Positions 12,201 to 33,745 of a stretch of DNA of 64,000 nucleotides are shown one piece after another. A model generated the notes under the pieces. The model saw nothing but the letters and a program-made list of their open reading frames with translations, was not told the DNA's origin and ran no database searches. Numbering within the stretch: the first letter of the stretch is position 1; every line of letters starts with the position of its first letter. A program made the position numbers and the translations under genes. Source of the DNA: Limanda limanda (Eukaryota > Chordata > Actinopteri > Pleuronectiformes > Pleuronectidae); the NCBI RefSeq assembly GCF_963576545.1, contig NC_083647.1, positions 7,853,007 through 7,917,006 on the forward strand. Direction: 5' to 3'.

Positions 12201-15200
12201 AGAGCAGTACTTCTTTTCACCTTCACAGCCTCTGCTCACGTACACATTTTCTCAGTTCCTTTTCAGAACTTTGTCCGAAATCAGATTTATATTTTTCAGC
12301 ACAAATGTCTTGTGCTTCAGTTTGAATCCGTCTCCTCGCGCCCTGACTGCTTCTGTGAGCATGTGAAACTTCAGCTCTCAGATTTCTGCGTTCGCTCTTA
12401 GACTCAATGAGCCTGATTATAAAGGACTGGGTGCCAAAAAAATGATTTTTTCAAACTAAATGCAAATTAGACTTAGGTCCTCATTATTGATTCAGACAGC
12501 TTCCCCAGTTACTCAATGTATTGGTGGACTTTCTTCTCATGTAGAGTCTAATCTTAGAAAAACCTGGTGATATACAAAATCAGTGATGGTCTTTGACCAT
12601 TATATCAAATCATTAACCTGTAGTGGATTTTTCCATTTAAAAAATACTGCCAACCTCAGCACCTTTTGTTTTATCAACGGGGCTACAGACGATTATTCAG
12701 GCCTTTGTTTTATCCCATCATGCCGACTGCAATTAACTTTATTACCTGTCTCAAGCTACATCTGTACGGCGTTTTCATCCAAACTAAAGCGATCTCTGTC
12801 CACATGAGCGTTTTGACTCTGTATCAATTTTAATCCCTGTCCATGCTATAAAACCGGAAACACACATCACATGGACAATTATGTACACTAACCATGCACG
12901 TGCCTGTGTAAACAGAAACCTTTTGTTTGTTAGCTGCGGAAAGAGCCAAGTGAGATGCACCGCACTCTCTGCAGACTTTCTCCGCCTGGCCTCTTAGTAT
13001 TAAGTCAGTCGAAATGTCAGGATGTACATTCAGACATGTTTGCGGAACCTGGCATTTATGTCGATAATGCTTTTCTAACGTCCTACGCTCAGACGTCACC
13101 TCCTGACACAACACAGTCTATCTGTGTAGGAAAGCTTAGAGGTATCAGGTATCGGCTCATTGATCGAGCTAAACAATGACAAGGTGCTGGAGGCCGGATT
13201 CTATTGACTTTGTCCTCAGTGTGTGACACAGCGTGACATCATCATCTCTTTGGACTGAGAAGATTGCACAGAACAGGCTGAAATACTGAGTTCAAAGTCA
13301 AGCCTTTATATATCATGGAGCAGCTTTGACAGTATCAGATAACTGCCAGAAAAAGTTGACGGCCCACACCCTGTTTTGTTAACTCCCACATGTCCATGAA
13401 GATCGGCTGAGTCACAGGGGCTTGTTAACACGCCAAATATTCTTTATTGCTCCACATGGCTTTTTTCTCAGATATAACCTTGAGATCGGAGCGCCTGTTG
13501 ACTTCATGGTTAGGGAATGTAAAAGCCTGCGCACTCACCGGGATGTAGAAGGTGTTCATCTTGGGATCTTCATTGGCAGTGAAGAGCATACCTGTCAATG
13601 ACATGGAGGATAAACGCAAAACAAAAAGCAAAGAGAAAATATTAATGGAGATCATATCTGGTGTAAACTAGTACCACCAACTTTTGCACTTCATGGACCC
13701 TTTAACTGACACAAACTAGACCCCGGACCCCCATTTGACAAGATATTTGGTTTTCGATGTTTGAGTCAGTTAAGTGTATGAAATTTACGACAAAAATAGT
13801 TGTACATTCTCTCAATGTGTTTCTTGTGGATGAAATTATACTGAAAATAAATGATTCCCCTTTTTGCTCGTTTCCCTTGGAAACCCCCAAGTACTCGACT
13901 TTAAGAGCCCTAGGTGTAAATATTGAATTTAGTAGTAGTCAAGTATAGGGACTGGTATTTAAAAACGTAAAAGTTGCTGTTTAAGTTTTGAACTTTGATA
14001 GACAACAGAAAAGGAATTTCAGGAATGGTCTTTACTTCATTCCTCTATAACAGACCAAAGGAGGAAAACTTTTTAAAAAAATGGCTTATCTAAAACTAAA
14101 CAATGACTTTAATGTGAATGTCACCCTCAGCTTTTTATCTTGTGTATACTGACTGGCATGAAGTGACCTACAAGATTAAACAGCAGTCAAGCACGTGTGA
14201 GAAACCGACTGTGGGACAGCGCCACCTGTTGGTTGAAGAGAGCTGCAGGAAAGCTAGAGGTTGTGACATTTAGACCATCTTGTGGTTTTTAAAGCAATGA
14301 TTAGAATAAATCTTGCAATTCTCATTTTATGAAATTTTATAATTTATCATTTATATTTTCCGCATCAAATATAATTTATATAATGTTTTAGTATTATTTT
14401 CTAATTATTTTACTTTGTATCATTTTAAAGCTACATTTTGATCAACCTGTTCTTATGTTTTTGGTCCTGCGACACTGGTAGTTTCTCTACATCGGGACCA
14501 GTTAGCTTTATCTTATCCTGTGATGTTGCTGAGGTAATTCTCACCTGAATTAGGGTACATGCACACATCATTAATGTTGGCCTGAGGCTGTATGGAGGAG
14601 AACACCTTGCCCTGTGGAGGACAGACAGAATAGGTAAGAGATCATGAATGGTGTCAGAAAGAGTCAAGACAGATAATCAGACAGTTCTGTTTTGTTTGTG
14701 TTCAACTTTTGAAAATACACATAAGCAAAGCCTGCATTATGAAGAATCTCAAAGTGACAAAATTCAATATTGCGATCTGATGATCAAACATATTATCAAG
14801 TGTGCATACTGATTTCCTTCCTGTGATTATGTTTACTAATCTAAAACATTTGCTTTCTGTGATGAAGGAAATCACAGCGTAGCATCATGTGGAGTCTAAT
14901 TTCGGTAAATTTTGAATAGTCATAGTTATGACAAAAAAACACTAGAACAAGAACTGATTTGATGTATGAGTGGAAGGATGCTAAAAGCTGCCAATATGTA
15001 AATATGAAAACAAAAAGTCACACACTTCATCATCATTCATGTGCAGCTCAAGTCAGGTCTTACGTTGTCTTTGTTCCAGAATTTTATAATCTTGGAGTCA
15101 GCAGACACAACCAGGTCGAGCTGATCGTGGAAGTTGAGCGCCTTGATTGGCAGGTTGTAGAAGTGGTCTTTAACCAGCAGCGGTTGGTTGGAGCGCAGGT

Positions 15201-18200
15201 CGTACAGCAGAACCTTCAGAAGACAGCACAGGGGGGATAACACCAACGACATTCAGAAATGTATTGTATTCCAAGAGAATAAAAGATTCCACCAAACTCT
15301 AAATCAATAATATAAAGTTAAAGCTAAATTACGCCAACAGAGTCAACGTCACCTGGCTGAACATTTTCACTCCAGAAAGCTTTTATGAGAACTGTCAAAT
15401 TGTAGGGGAGTCCGGCTCACTTCAGTATATTCATAACAAGTTAACAAATTGCGGGGAAGAAGTGAAATTTCACACCAGGCAGGCAGCTGAGGGTTTGCAA
15501 TGACATCAAACAGAGGGGAAGATAACAATGTAGCCACAGATCTCTGATACTGACGTTACATCCGAACAAATATGTCTTCAGTTTAAAACACCCTTTAAAT
15601 CTAAAGCGATCTCCATCCAGACAAACTTTTTATCAGAAGTAAACTCCGTCCATACCAACATACATAAAGAAAATTGTGCGAATGAGAAACGGCATTTGTG
15701 AAAAGTTAAGAGCAGGGGATTCCTTTCGTGGACAGAAGATGAGGTGGAACTCTTACTGACATTAAAACCATTTTCAGACATGAACTCTGGAGTTTATTCC
15801 TGTCACATATGAAGAACGCAGCCGGAGATCAATTCTTGTCCACTCGCTCACAGAGAAGGCTCCAGAGGATCTCCTTCTGTGTTCTCATATGGAATCCTTA
15901 GGACATTATCTGGAGCTTTTACTAAGAGGGCTGGCAGGAAAATCTCTGGAGAAAGTCCGGAGCCTCTGACTCGGCCATTTGCGTCCAGATAATTGGAGGA
16001 TATTGTAGTTCAGTTCATGTCTGAAAGCATTTCAAGTGTTAGCAGTGCTTTGCATTCTCCACTAGTGGTCCACTCTGCTGGTGACTGTATCATTTCCCCC
16101 AACATCTGAGATTCTGCCTGTTCAGACTTAACTTAGTCCTGGGTTTTCCACCTCAAATGTTATCAGCAACATTTCCAAACTTCTCCGTTAGGCACCCGAA
16201 ATAGTGGCATGAAAGACAAGCGTAAGCGTATAAACAGATAGTTAAAGAGCCTGAGACTGATGTTTGCCATCGTGAAAATCTTGTGTTGTACACTGATTTG
16301 AATTTTTAACACCAAAACAAAGTGGATGGATGGAGTAAAAAGCAGGATATCATAAGAGTGTTTCAGCTCACCTGTCCTGTGCTGGTGCCGACTGCCATGG
16401 TGAGGGAGCCATTAAACTTAAGAGCACTGATTGAAGGCAAACCTTGAACTCTGTTGAGAAAAACATCAACAGAATAATAAATGTCAAAGTGAGACACAGC
16501 AGCAAACATAAGATATAATGACAGAGAAAATATACCTTTGCGGAGACAGGAAAATAAACCGACTGGGATCATAGAATAGCTGGATATTTGGATGGAGCTT
16601 GCACTTATTGTTCATGCAGCTCAGATACAGTAGGGCTCCAGACTAACTTTTTTTACTAGGAGCACTTTAGCCCCTTACTGAAAATGTCAGGAGCACTAGC
16701 AGAACATTTAGGTGCACACACCTTAAATCGACCTGCAAAGCAACTATTCAGATTTTCCCACATAAATAGAAAACTTACAAAAATGACAATGTCAGGGATC
16801 CAGACAATTTTTCCACTAGTAGCACTGGTTTTACGAGCACCAGCACAAAATGTAGTTGCACCACTTACAACGACATCTGACGCAACAACTTCATATTTTT
16901 TCCCATCTTAACTGTTTTACTGATAAATGTTTTGGTAATAAATATAAATATTACAACAAAACAAGTAAGTGAAGACCTTCCTCTGACAGAGCGTCTCTCC
17001 CTCCCCTCCCTTTAGAGCACATCCCCCTGAGGCACCTATAAAAAGGCCCAAACCTTATATTTGGGCCTTTTAGCCCTTTGCCCTGACTGAACCTCATCTG
17101 TTCAGCCTCCTTGGCATCAACCTCCTCCAAGCTAGTTCCCTCAAGACTTATTCTAATCAGGAGCTCCACTGTCTCCACATGCAGGGAGCCTCGGACATCA
17201 CATTAAATCCACTCTTGTGCCAAGAATCCTGTCACATATTATTCTGAAATTGGCTATTTTGCACTTTTACTCTAAGTACATGCTGATTAGGGCTGGTTAT
17301 CACCACTGATTTCCCAAATCGATTTGATTACGACTCACAGGGTCTCGATTCGATTCAATATCGATTCAGTTAGGGATATTTCAGTGTACAATACCAATTT
17401 TGCTTGGATATGATATAACTTAAGCTGTAAACTGTGAAAGGAAGCCTCTCACTTGATGCATTATTTAAAATATGAAGGTAGGCCTGTCATGACAACAAAT
17501 TTAGTTGGACAATATCCATGTCCCAGAAATTACTGGATAAATACTATTATTTTCTCACTGAAAAAATAAAAATATTAGATCATAATCCTGCAAGTACACC
17601 CTTTCAAAGAGCAATGGACTTTCAATTCTTAAGAATATTCAGTCTGACAGTTGAATTAGAATTTAAAATATTATATTATCCTCAATAAATAAACCATAAA
17701 TAAAAAAGACCTCACATACAACCAATATTATCAATGATATTGACTCTCTGGCTCTGTTAACAAAAATTGCTCTTGGATAAATATTAAGCATTTGGCCCAG
17801 AGTATGTGTAACCAGCTCGATAAACAGGATGGCAGGATTATGATTTATCGATGGTGTCGGATCAATATATATATGCGACTAGTTATAAAATGTAGTCCCC
17901 AAACATAGTTGCAAAAAGTGACGAAATGGTCGCAGTGTGGCGCCCTGTACAGACAGTGGTCATTAGGCTTCATATGCATCGTCAGGCTGATGTCAGCTGA
18001 AACCATTCGACATGTCAATGCGACAGCTTGGCACTTACTCTGTTCCCTCAGTGAGGCTGCTCAGGGCACAGTCCAGTATGCCCACTCTGTTCCGCACACG
18101 AGGGTCCCAGCATTCCACCCTTCCCTGGTGACCCAACAGATGAACCAGTCAGTTAAAAACAGGGAATGTGGGTTTTTACCTTACACCTCAAGGCTTCCCA

Positions 18201-21200
18201 AAACTGACTGCGACAGAATTCAAAGCAACACTTGGTAGATTTAATCACTTCAAATAACAACTTCAAAATGACTTGATGATACATTAAGTTATATTAGGGA
18301 GACTGGCAGGTCATTAATTGCCACAGTGTTCCCTGGAGGCCTAGAAGTGCAGTATGTAACTGCTGGAACATTACGAGCTGCTTTCCTGATGAAAAGTGCC
18401 AGGTGAGGGTTCGAAATAGTTGAGCTTAATATGAAATGTACAGTATGTATAAAGTACAATGAATATAATAAAATGAAAGTCTAAAGTTTTTACAGAGGTC
18501 AGACCATAGACAATACAGATGAAGGACATGACTGCTTCCTAAAATGAAGCCAAAATATCTTGATAATTTCCTGGTGGCTGGCTGTAGTATAGGTCATTAG
18601 CCCCGACTTGGAGTTAGGCGTTTCCCAGGAAGTAATTAATTCATCTTGGTTTTTTTTAAAGAAAAAACAGTTTGGCAAATTTAAGGAAGTGATATTTATG
18701 GGTATGTGCAATCTGGTGCATATCCAAATGTAAATCTGGAACCAGCAGATAGAATGTGGGTTTTGTGTGTGTAAGAACCACAACTGGTTGCAGAAATAAC
18801 ATAATGTGTCCTGAACTATGAAGATAGTTTGGATTTAAGGGGACTGTGGCAGCGGTATGTGCTCTACTGATTGATCTAGTCTCAAATGCAATTAGCAAGA
18901 AACAGCCAAACACTGTTTTACTTGAGTCTACTACTAACTAGTGCATCACTTCAAACACATTCTGCCATGGCACGTACCTCTGAGGTCCCTGCGGCAAGCA
19001 AATGATGGACGGGGTTGATGTCACACACATTGTTCTCCCTGGTGGAGAAGTCAAGAAAAAAAGAGGCATTGTGAACATCAGAGAGCGATCACAGCAAAAT
19101 ATGTATGTCCAACTGCACTAGTGGTAGAGTGGAACAACAATATCAATATTTACACTTGGATGAATTTAGAGTTAACAACTGCTTTTATTGGATCATATGC
19201 ATATCATTGTACACATCAACAGTCACATACTACCCATGGTGATACTTACACAGCATCAGTCTGGAGTGAGCTGAGAAAGCGCCCTTGTTCCAGATTCAGC
19301 CTGAAAACCTCTGAACTGTAAAAGAAGATTCCGGTGTCACCAACAGGCTTGTTTATAGGACACGCTCAGGATACATTTTGAATGAAGAATGACAGAGGCG
19401 CTCATCCTCCATCATTCAATCACGTATTCACCTTGTCCCCACAAAGAAGAGGTCACAGGAAGGGTAGTGGTAAGAAAAGTCTCGTCCGAACTTTGGAATA
19501 CGCGTCTTGTAGTACTGTCCGTGCTGAGAGTGGATCTCTACGTAGCGGTCAGCATGCAAAAACACCAACTGCACAGACACACAGCAAACATCACAGATTG
19601 ACTTTAAAAGCAAGGTTCGTCAAAAATGCTGAAAAACACAAGGGATTTCAGAGAGTTTGGTGTGACACACAGACAGACATATTTTCACATACGGGACAAA
19701 TAAATAAGTTAAAGCCGTAACTGTGCTATAAAGGATGACACTACAAGGATTTCACAGTCTTTAACAGAATATCCCTAAAATATAACTTTTATATTTCTAA
19801 TATGTGGATAGATCTGGTCGTGGATTGTAAATAGTGCTAACTGAAGTGTGCTGTGGAATCATAGTAAGCAGGGACAGTTTTCTCTGTGGAAGTGAATAAA
19901 GCTGGAGTGGGAACATTGGTAAGATATATATAGGCAATTTATTTGGTAAACGTATGTTTTGTTGCCAGGAAGTCCATGTTTACACCTATGATGTTACTTT
20001 TATATTGTATGATTCAACATTGATTGTCATAGATAGTGGTGGTGATGTATTGGACTGTAATATATGGTAATATATGTAACTGCTTATTCCAGAAATCTGT
20101 GTCTGTCTATGGCTCGTACCTCTCAAGACTTGTTATGATTGTTAAGGGCCTAAGGAAGTACTCCAGCGCCCTGTAGCATCGGCGGCTGGGACACATTACG
20201 GTAATTGACGTTGTCAGTCGTGACAAGAGCACGTTCAGAGCAATGAGATCTGATTCTTCAGTTCAAGGTTCTGTGGAATCAGCCCCGGTCCTAACTTAAT
20301 GTGGTTCAATCACTGCAGGTCACTTTTACAGTTTCAGAAAGAAAGCTTAACCTTCTCTACCACAGGCAAAAGCAAAGAACTTATTCCAAACAGGCAGGTT
20401 TAGAACAAGCAATTTCACTGGTGCTATTGTTGTCCAGCACAACACCACCTTTACCTCGGCAATAGATATATTTCTGAATTTATAAATTTTCAACAATGTC
20501 ACCAAAGCTGCGTAATAGGTGCTTGGTAAAGATATGGATACAATTGGATTGTACAGGTTGTACCTAATAAAGTGGCCAATGAAAGTAATCAATATGTTGC
20601 TAACAACAAAAGTCCTAATTTTACAATTACGAATCCTCACATGGCTGATTTTGATGTCTGTCTTCTCATGATGTTACAAATGATTCGACTCAAACTTCAT
20701 TGTCAGTTTCTGAGGACCTCTAAGTATATGCATCTATAAAGAGGCAGGACGTGACATATCAATTCTGCTGCAGAGATCACGTGTATTTGTCTTTGAGTCT
20801 TACTGACATATTTTCGAACCGTTGTCATTTTTATGTCTGTCACGTGTAAGAAACATCAACACGCCTGCTGGCTCTTGAATCCTGTACAGGATCTACTGTT
20901 TTCTCACATCTGCCTTTTCTGACATTCTCCTGTTTTCATGTCTGAAAGCAGCTATACACAGATCATGTATAAAAACCAGCAAGTCTAACAGCATTGTTTT
21001 TAAGTGTTGGCGCTGCAGGCCACTGATGGCTTACCTTAGAGTAGTCATCAGAAAGGATGTCAAAGGCCAAAACTTTGAGGGAGAAAAAAAGAACCTTGTT
21101 AAATTAAGTCATTGGTGACATGAAGGCCAGTGAACAAGTGGGAACGTCTCCTGACTTACCGTCAGAATCCAGACAGCGTTCGAACTTCAGGGACAGATGA

Positions 21201-22316
21201 TAGGTGTCGTAACAGCGAACCCTTGGCTTGTAAGTGCCTGAAATCAACAGATAAAAAAGTCAAATAAAATAAAATAATGAAATGATCGGCATGATGGGAA
21301 CATTTTATCCACAGCTCATCTCACCAACTGCCAGGATGAACTGCCCGTCTCGCGACACTTTGATGGAGTTGCACACTGTGGGCATCTCAAAGTCCTGGAT
21401 GAGCTCGATCCTGCGCTGGATGTCTGGAAAAAGAAACGATAAATACAAAAATCAGTCAAAAATAATTACGTGCATTTTGGGGGGGGGGGGGGGGAATGAG
21501 CCTGTGTGTAATGCTGAACTCACCTGCATCGTTCTTTTGTAGCTGTCTTTTCTTACGATCTGAAAGCCACTGCATTAAAAAAAGACTCTGTTAAGCTCGT
21601 AAAGAAGCATCAGTTAAAAAAGGTGATAAAGAAGTAAATATACAATATAAACATCAGACATATAGTTATATAAAATTAGATATGATTGCAGATATAAAGA
21701 TAAGGAAACTCAGATCAAATCGGGCAAAGAAAGGTATTGAAATTACCCAAAGTATCAGGATAAGATGGAGATATTATTTGTAGAGAAATGGGTAAAGAGC
21801 AGTGGCACATGGTGATTGCACGAAGATGTATACTGTATATGTGCATGAGTATAAAGAGATATTGATGGTTTGTATGAAATTACACCTGTGTGAACAATGA
21901 GGCGATCCATAATAAAAACAGTGCTTGACAACAGCAATGCTCCCATCTCTAATATGTGTGTCGTTTATTCTAGTTTAGGTAGTTTCTATTACTTTTGCAG
22001 CATTTTGTGATATGAATGAACAGAATGAGGGATGGAGGCTTAACTGAGGAATCTCAAATGATGACCAAACACATCCACGAGTTCCTAGAGTTACATGAAA
22101 TGTTACATTAGCGTGGTGAGTTCATGTTTAGTGTTATTTTCCTCCACACGTAATGTTGGGGCTGCTCCTGACACGTTCGCCGGGCTCGTTAGCGCTGTTA
22201 GCTTCTTAGCTAAAGTTAAACTTCATGGATTGAGTCACGTTGTTTCTTACCTCAGGAAGAGACTTCCCGTGACTCAAGTTATAAATCTTCACGTCGTTCA
22301 CACTTGAGATCTGCAT
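3094..22316 (-). CDS. nol10: Nucleolar protein 10 (21 coding exons)
   Basis: Nol10 (yeast Enp2) is a WD40 protein of the SSU processome needed for 18S rRNA maturation in the nucleolus. Coding exons: 22251-22316, 21524-21569, 21325-21423, 21160-21237, 21035-21072, 19432-19568, 19250-19315, 18978-19038, 18039-18124, 16372-16450, 15064-15213, 14545-14611, 13539-13591, 9874-10000, 6354-6433, 6089-6187, 5839-5931, 5372-5548, 4647-4960, 4255-4357, 3094-3351. All phases agree and give 2,277 nt (758 residues; human about 688). The start is the Met of [15 protein letters not shown]. Residues 1 to about 350 form the WD40 propeller (for example [15 protein letters not shown] and [15 protein letters not shown]). 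[17 protein letters not shown] lies near 415-435 and the NUC153 motif [17 protein letters not shown] near 480. Residues 535-640 are acidic then basic, and KQLTFTLKK is near 665. Residues from about 705 to the end are a Gly/Arg tail. Exons 13 to 15 are separated by introns of about 3.4-3.5 kb full of repeats. Confidence 0.95.
3097..3254 (-). repeat. nol10: Coding purine triplet repeat (Gly/Arg tail of Nol10)
   Basis: On the coding strand this is a nearly pure run of GGA, AGA and GGG triplets in the last nol10 exon, read in frame as glycine and arginine and ending in GRGHF then TGA at 3094-3096. The neighbouring frame of the same DNA would read almost entirely as glutamate. Replication slippage of such a tract readily changes its length. 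Confidence 0.85.
6560..6780. repeat. nol10: Probable dispersed repeat in a nol10 intron
   Basis: The minus strand holds motifs such as 'gagtcatttgagccgagagg' that I associate loosely with fish dispersed repeats. There are no exons and no terminal repeats that I can pair. The assignment is weak. Confidence 0.25.
7390..7660 (+). mobile_element. Fossil Tc1/mariner-like fragment
   Basis: The ordered motifs 'cctctggaaactg', 'atggctgtaattcctaaa', 'ttcaacccccttgaat' and 'gtccaaatacttatgg' match the 3' non-coding part of Tc1-type elements common in fish. The last motif normally sits just inside the terminal inverted repeat. No transposase frame remains and the left end is not visible. It lies in the large intron between the exons at 9874 and 6433. 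Confidence 0.55.
8601..9524. repeat. Repeat block A, first copy (924 bp)
   Basis: This block is closely repeated at 12116-13015. Shared landmarks are 'acatggacaacagacctgtc' at the left, 'ttgagagcagtacttctttt', 'tcctcgcgccctgactgctt', 'gtcctcattattgattcaga' and 'cctcttagtattaagtcag' at the right. Both copies lie in nol10 introns, on either side of the exon at 9874-10000. Neither has a long reading frame. Confidence 0.85.
9525..9700 (-). repeat. Fragment of a 'cagacatg' MITE-like family
   Basis: On the minus strand it carries 'tttacaacacaaagacac' beside a 'cggagatca-atgatttta' segment. The same words occur on the plus strand near 48285-48335. It directly follows repeat block A. Confidence 0.4.
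11778..12115. repeat. Repeat block B, first copy
   Basis: The landmarks 'acattcagacatgttt', 'ggaacctggcatttatgt', 'cagacgtcacctcctga', 'gtgtgacacagcgtgaca' and 'gaaatactgagttcaaagtc' recur in order at 13018-13332. It abuts the left side of block A' (12116-13015), so two B copies flank A' in direct orientation. Confidence 0.85.
12116..13015. repeat. Repeat block A', second copy (900 bp)
   Basis: Second copy of block A (8601-9524), mostly identical by eye with scattered substitutions and small indels. It lies between B and B' in the nol10 intron bounded by the exons at 10000 and 13539. Confidence 0.85.
13018..13332. repeat. Repeat block B', second copy
   Basis: Second copy of block B, joined directly to the right end of A'. 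It shares all B landmarks, and the similarity runs on through 'agctttgaca' at the right end. Confidence 0.85.
15771..16027. mobile_element. Short MITE with TTTCAGACATGAACT inverted ends
   Basis: TTTCAGACATGAACT at 15772-15786 is perfectly repeated in reverse complement at 16012-16026, giving a 255-bp element without coding capacity. The interior is rich in 'ggag' and 'ctcc' motifs. Similar ends ('catgtctgaaagc') occur near 20938 and a diverged 'tttcagacctac' near 48096. The superfamily is not clear because no convincing target duplication is visible. Confidence 0.6.
16630..16870. repeat. Tandem dispersed repeat with 'ctccagac' heads
   Basis: Two similar heads, 'agggctccagactaac-ttttttactaggagcac' at about 16631 and 'agggatccagaca-tttttccactagtagcac' at about 16794, lie in direct orientation. 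The word is common in fish intergenic DNA. No coding content. Confidence 0.4.
17284..17780. repeat. AT-rich dispersed repeats in a nol10 intron
   Basis: A segment with repeated 'tcgattcgattcaatatcga' words (17300-17370) is followed by 'ggcctgtcatgacaacaaattt' at about 17481 and an AT-rich body. Both heads resemble common vertebrate and fish interspersed repeats. No exon signal. Confidence 0.4.
20700..20955. repeat. Right end of a 'catgtctgaaagc' MITE-like copy
   Basis: It ends with 'gttttcatgtctgaaagcag' (20933-20952), the same terminal word as the MITE at 15771-16027. The matching left end was not found, so the left boundary is a guess. Related fragments may also lie near 8270 and 10655. 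Confidence 0.3.
21479..21494 (+). repeat. G16 homopolymer in a 100-bp nol10 intron
   Basis: Sixteen consecutive G residues on the plus strand become C16 in the nol10 pre-mRNA. They lie about 55 nt upstream of the 3' splice site at 21424. Confidence 0.9.
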
Positions 22317-22460
22317 GATGCCGGTGACAGCGGCTCCGGACTCACTCACTCACAATCTCACTGCACCGTGGTGAACCGGAGCGGATCCACGTTGTTACCA
22401 CGGCGTAAAAACAGGAAGTGGAGCTGTGTTTTGGGACACGTGTCCGGGTGGAAACAACAC
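22317..22460 (-). promoter_or_regulatory. nol10: nol10 promoter with ETS site and E-box
   Basis: Immediately upstream of the nol10 start codon is a CpG-containing, TATA-less stretch. It holds an ETS-type site (caggaagtg, 22412-22420) and a palindromic CACGTG E-box (22437-22442). Both are usual in promoters of ribosome-biogenesis genes, and CACGTG is the MYC/USF target. Function is inferred from motif and position only. Confidence 0.5.
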
Positions 22461-23600
22461 TCACCGCACACGGTCCTCTTCCTCTTCGCAGTTATTTTTT
22501 AGTTTAAACGTTAAGGAAATTATTTCTAAAATAATCAGTGGATAAGTAAAATAATATAACTTCAAAATATAAAGCTACAAGTGAATTATATCGCCTTATT
22601 ATATTTCTATATTGCCAGGTCAACCGAGTTGCCTAGCTCCTCTTTTTCTTTAAATTGTACAATACAATATGGAAGTTCAATAGTGTCATAAGATCTAAAT
22701 AGAACGGATCTTTCGACGGTATAACTTAAATACACAGAAGATGATCAACTAATTAAGATAACATTGTCATAGTCAAGGGGCTTCTAGTAATTCCAGGTTA
22801 TTTTGGCCTTTTTCTACTTCATATACATCAAGGATTTGTTGTACAGTGCAAACTCTCTCATCAAGACTGTAAATAGAGTCACACCCAAATGGTTTAAAAT
22901 CTGTATGTTTAACAGTAAATCATAATGTTGATCCTCCATCGTGATTCTAAATTTTACTTTATTAGAGTTTAGGTTCCACCCAATCGTACATATCACACCA
23001 ATGTGTGTTGCTGTAAGGCCTGAGTGAAAACGTGTGTGTAGTGTTGATTTCTTCATCACATAAAAAAATTATTTAAAAAACGTATTCTTGTTATTATTAA
23101 AGTTAAATCTTTGTCCGAGGAGTTCTCTTAAAGTTTTTGTTACAGTAATTATTTTTTTTAATGAAGCTCTTACGCTTTTTTGGAAAATTATAAGAAATAA
23201 GTCATTAAGAAATTAGCAATTGATTTTTTACTTGCTAAAGCTATTTATGTTGCTGTTGAGTTTTGCAAAACACAACTTTAATCACATGGATCAAACAACT
23301 GAGAATGGTTATAATACATCCATCTAGACCACACCTCTATAAGAACGACAAAATACAAATAAATGCATAGAAACAACCCAAAAGGAGTTGACATCATTCT
23401 ATGTGTGGTTTCCTGACTTTCCAAAGTGTGGCAGTATGAAAGTTATTTAAATTGATCACCTGTATCCTCTTTTATTGCACATGTGTTCAAAAGTAAAAAT
23501 CAAATCATAGCATTAGGGAAATTAGTGTTGATAACTTGACTATAACACCTGTACTTGTTCAAATGACTTGGAGTGATGTACCAGCTTGGTGACATCCTCT
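22461..23600. other. Intergenic space between nol10 and atp6v1c2
   Basis: AT-rich DNA between two divergently transcribed genes. I see no conserved coding segment; the longest minus-strand frame (about 80 codons, 22814-23059) has no recognisable family. Confidence 0.6.
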
Positions 23601-23601
23601 G

Positions 23602-23697
23602 ATGACAGTGTCCGTCAGTCAGTCAGTCCCAGGTGGAGCTGCTGCTCACATTCTCCCAGAGGGACTAACACAGGACAGTCATGAGGATGACCTGACG
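23602..23697 (+). other. atp6v1c2: Probable 5' untranslated exon of atp6v1c2
   Basis: This segment ends in a good donor (acg|gtaaga at 23698). It would splice to the acceptor 'gggtcacag' before 23943, 74 nt upstream of the start codon. It contains a tiny upstream frame (ATG AGG ATG ACC TGA). The 5' limit is unknown. Confidence 0.4.
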
Positions 23698-24016
23698 GTA
23701 AGAAGCTTTAATACCTTATTCATCTTCCATTTTTTAAACTTTTGTTTAACTGTGTGTTGCCATAACCAAAGAGAGACATTATTATGATAACAGGACATTC
23801 AATAATTCAATAATCTAGTGAAAAAAATGATAAAATATGAAATTTTACACTTATAAATATCTGTAAAATGTGTTGCATGTAATGTTAGCATGAGAGACTA
23901 TGATTTTAATGTTATTGTGTGTTTGTTTTTTCTGGGTCACAGACTGTTTGTTGCCAAATCCTATTCACGTGGGGAGGACTAGACTGAGGGTCTCTATGTG
24001 AAACACCGCAGGAGTT

Positions 24017-33745
<9,729 letters not shown>

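Noticed and set aside
21561..21569. An alternative acceptor for nol10 exon 2 inside 'ctttcag'
   Set aside because: It would delete three codons (WLS) conserved in NOL10 and break the phase; the upstream acceptor gives [10 protein letters not shown].
22814..23059. Minus-strand 81-codon frame between nol10 and atp6v1c2
   Set aside because: No recognisable family, AT-rich and in the divergent intergenic region; kept only as part of the spacer.
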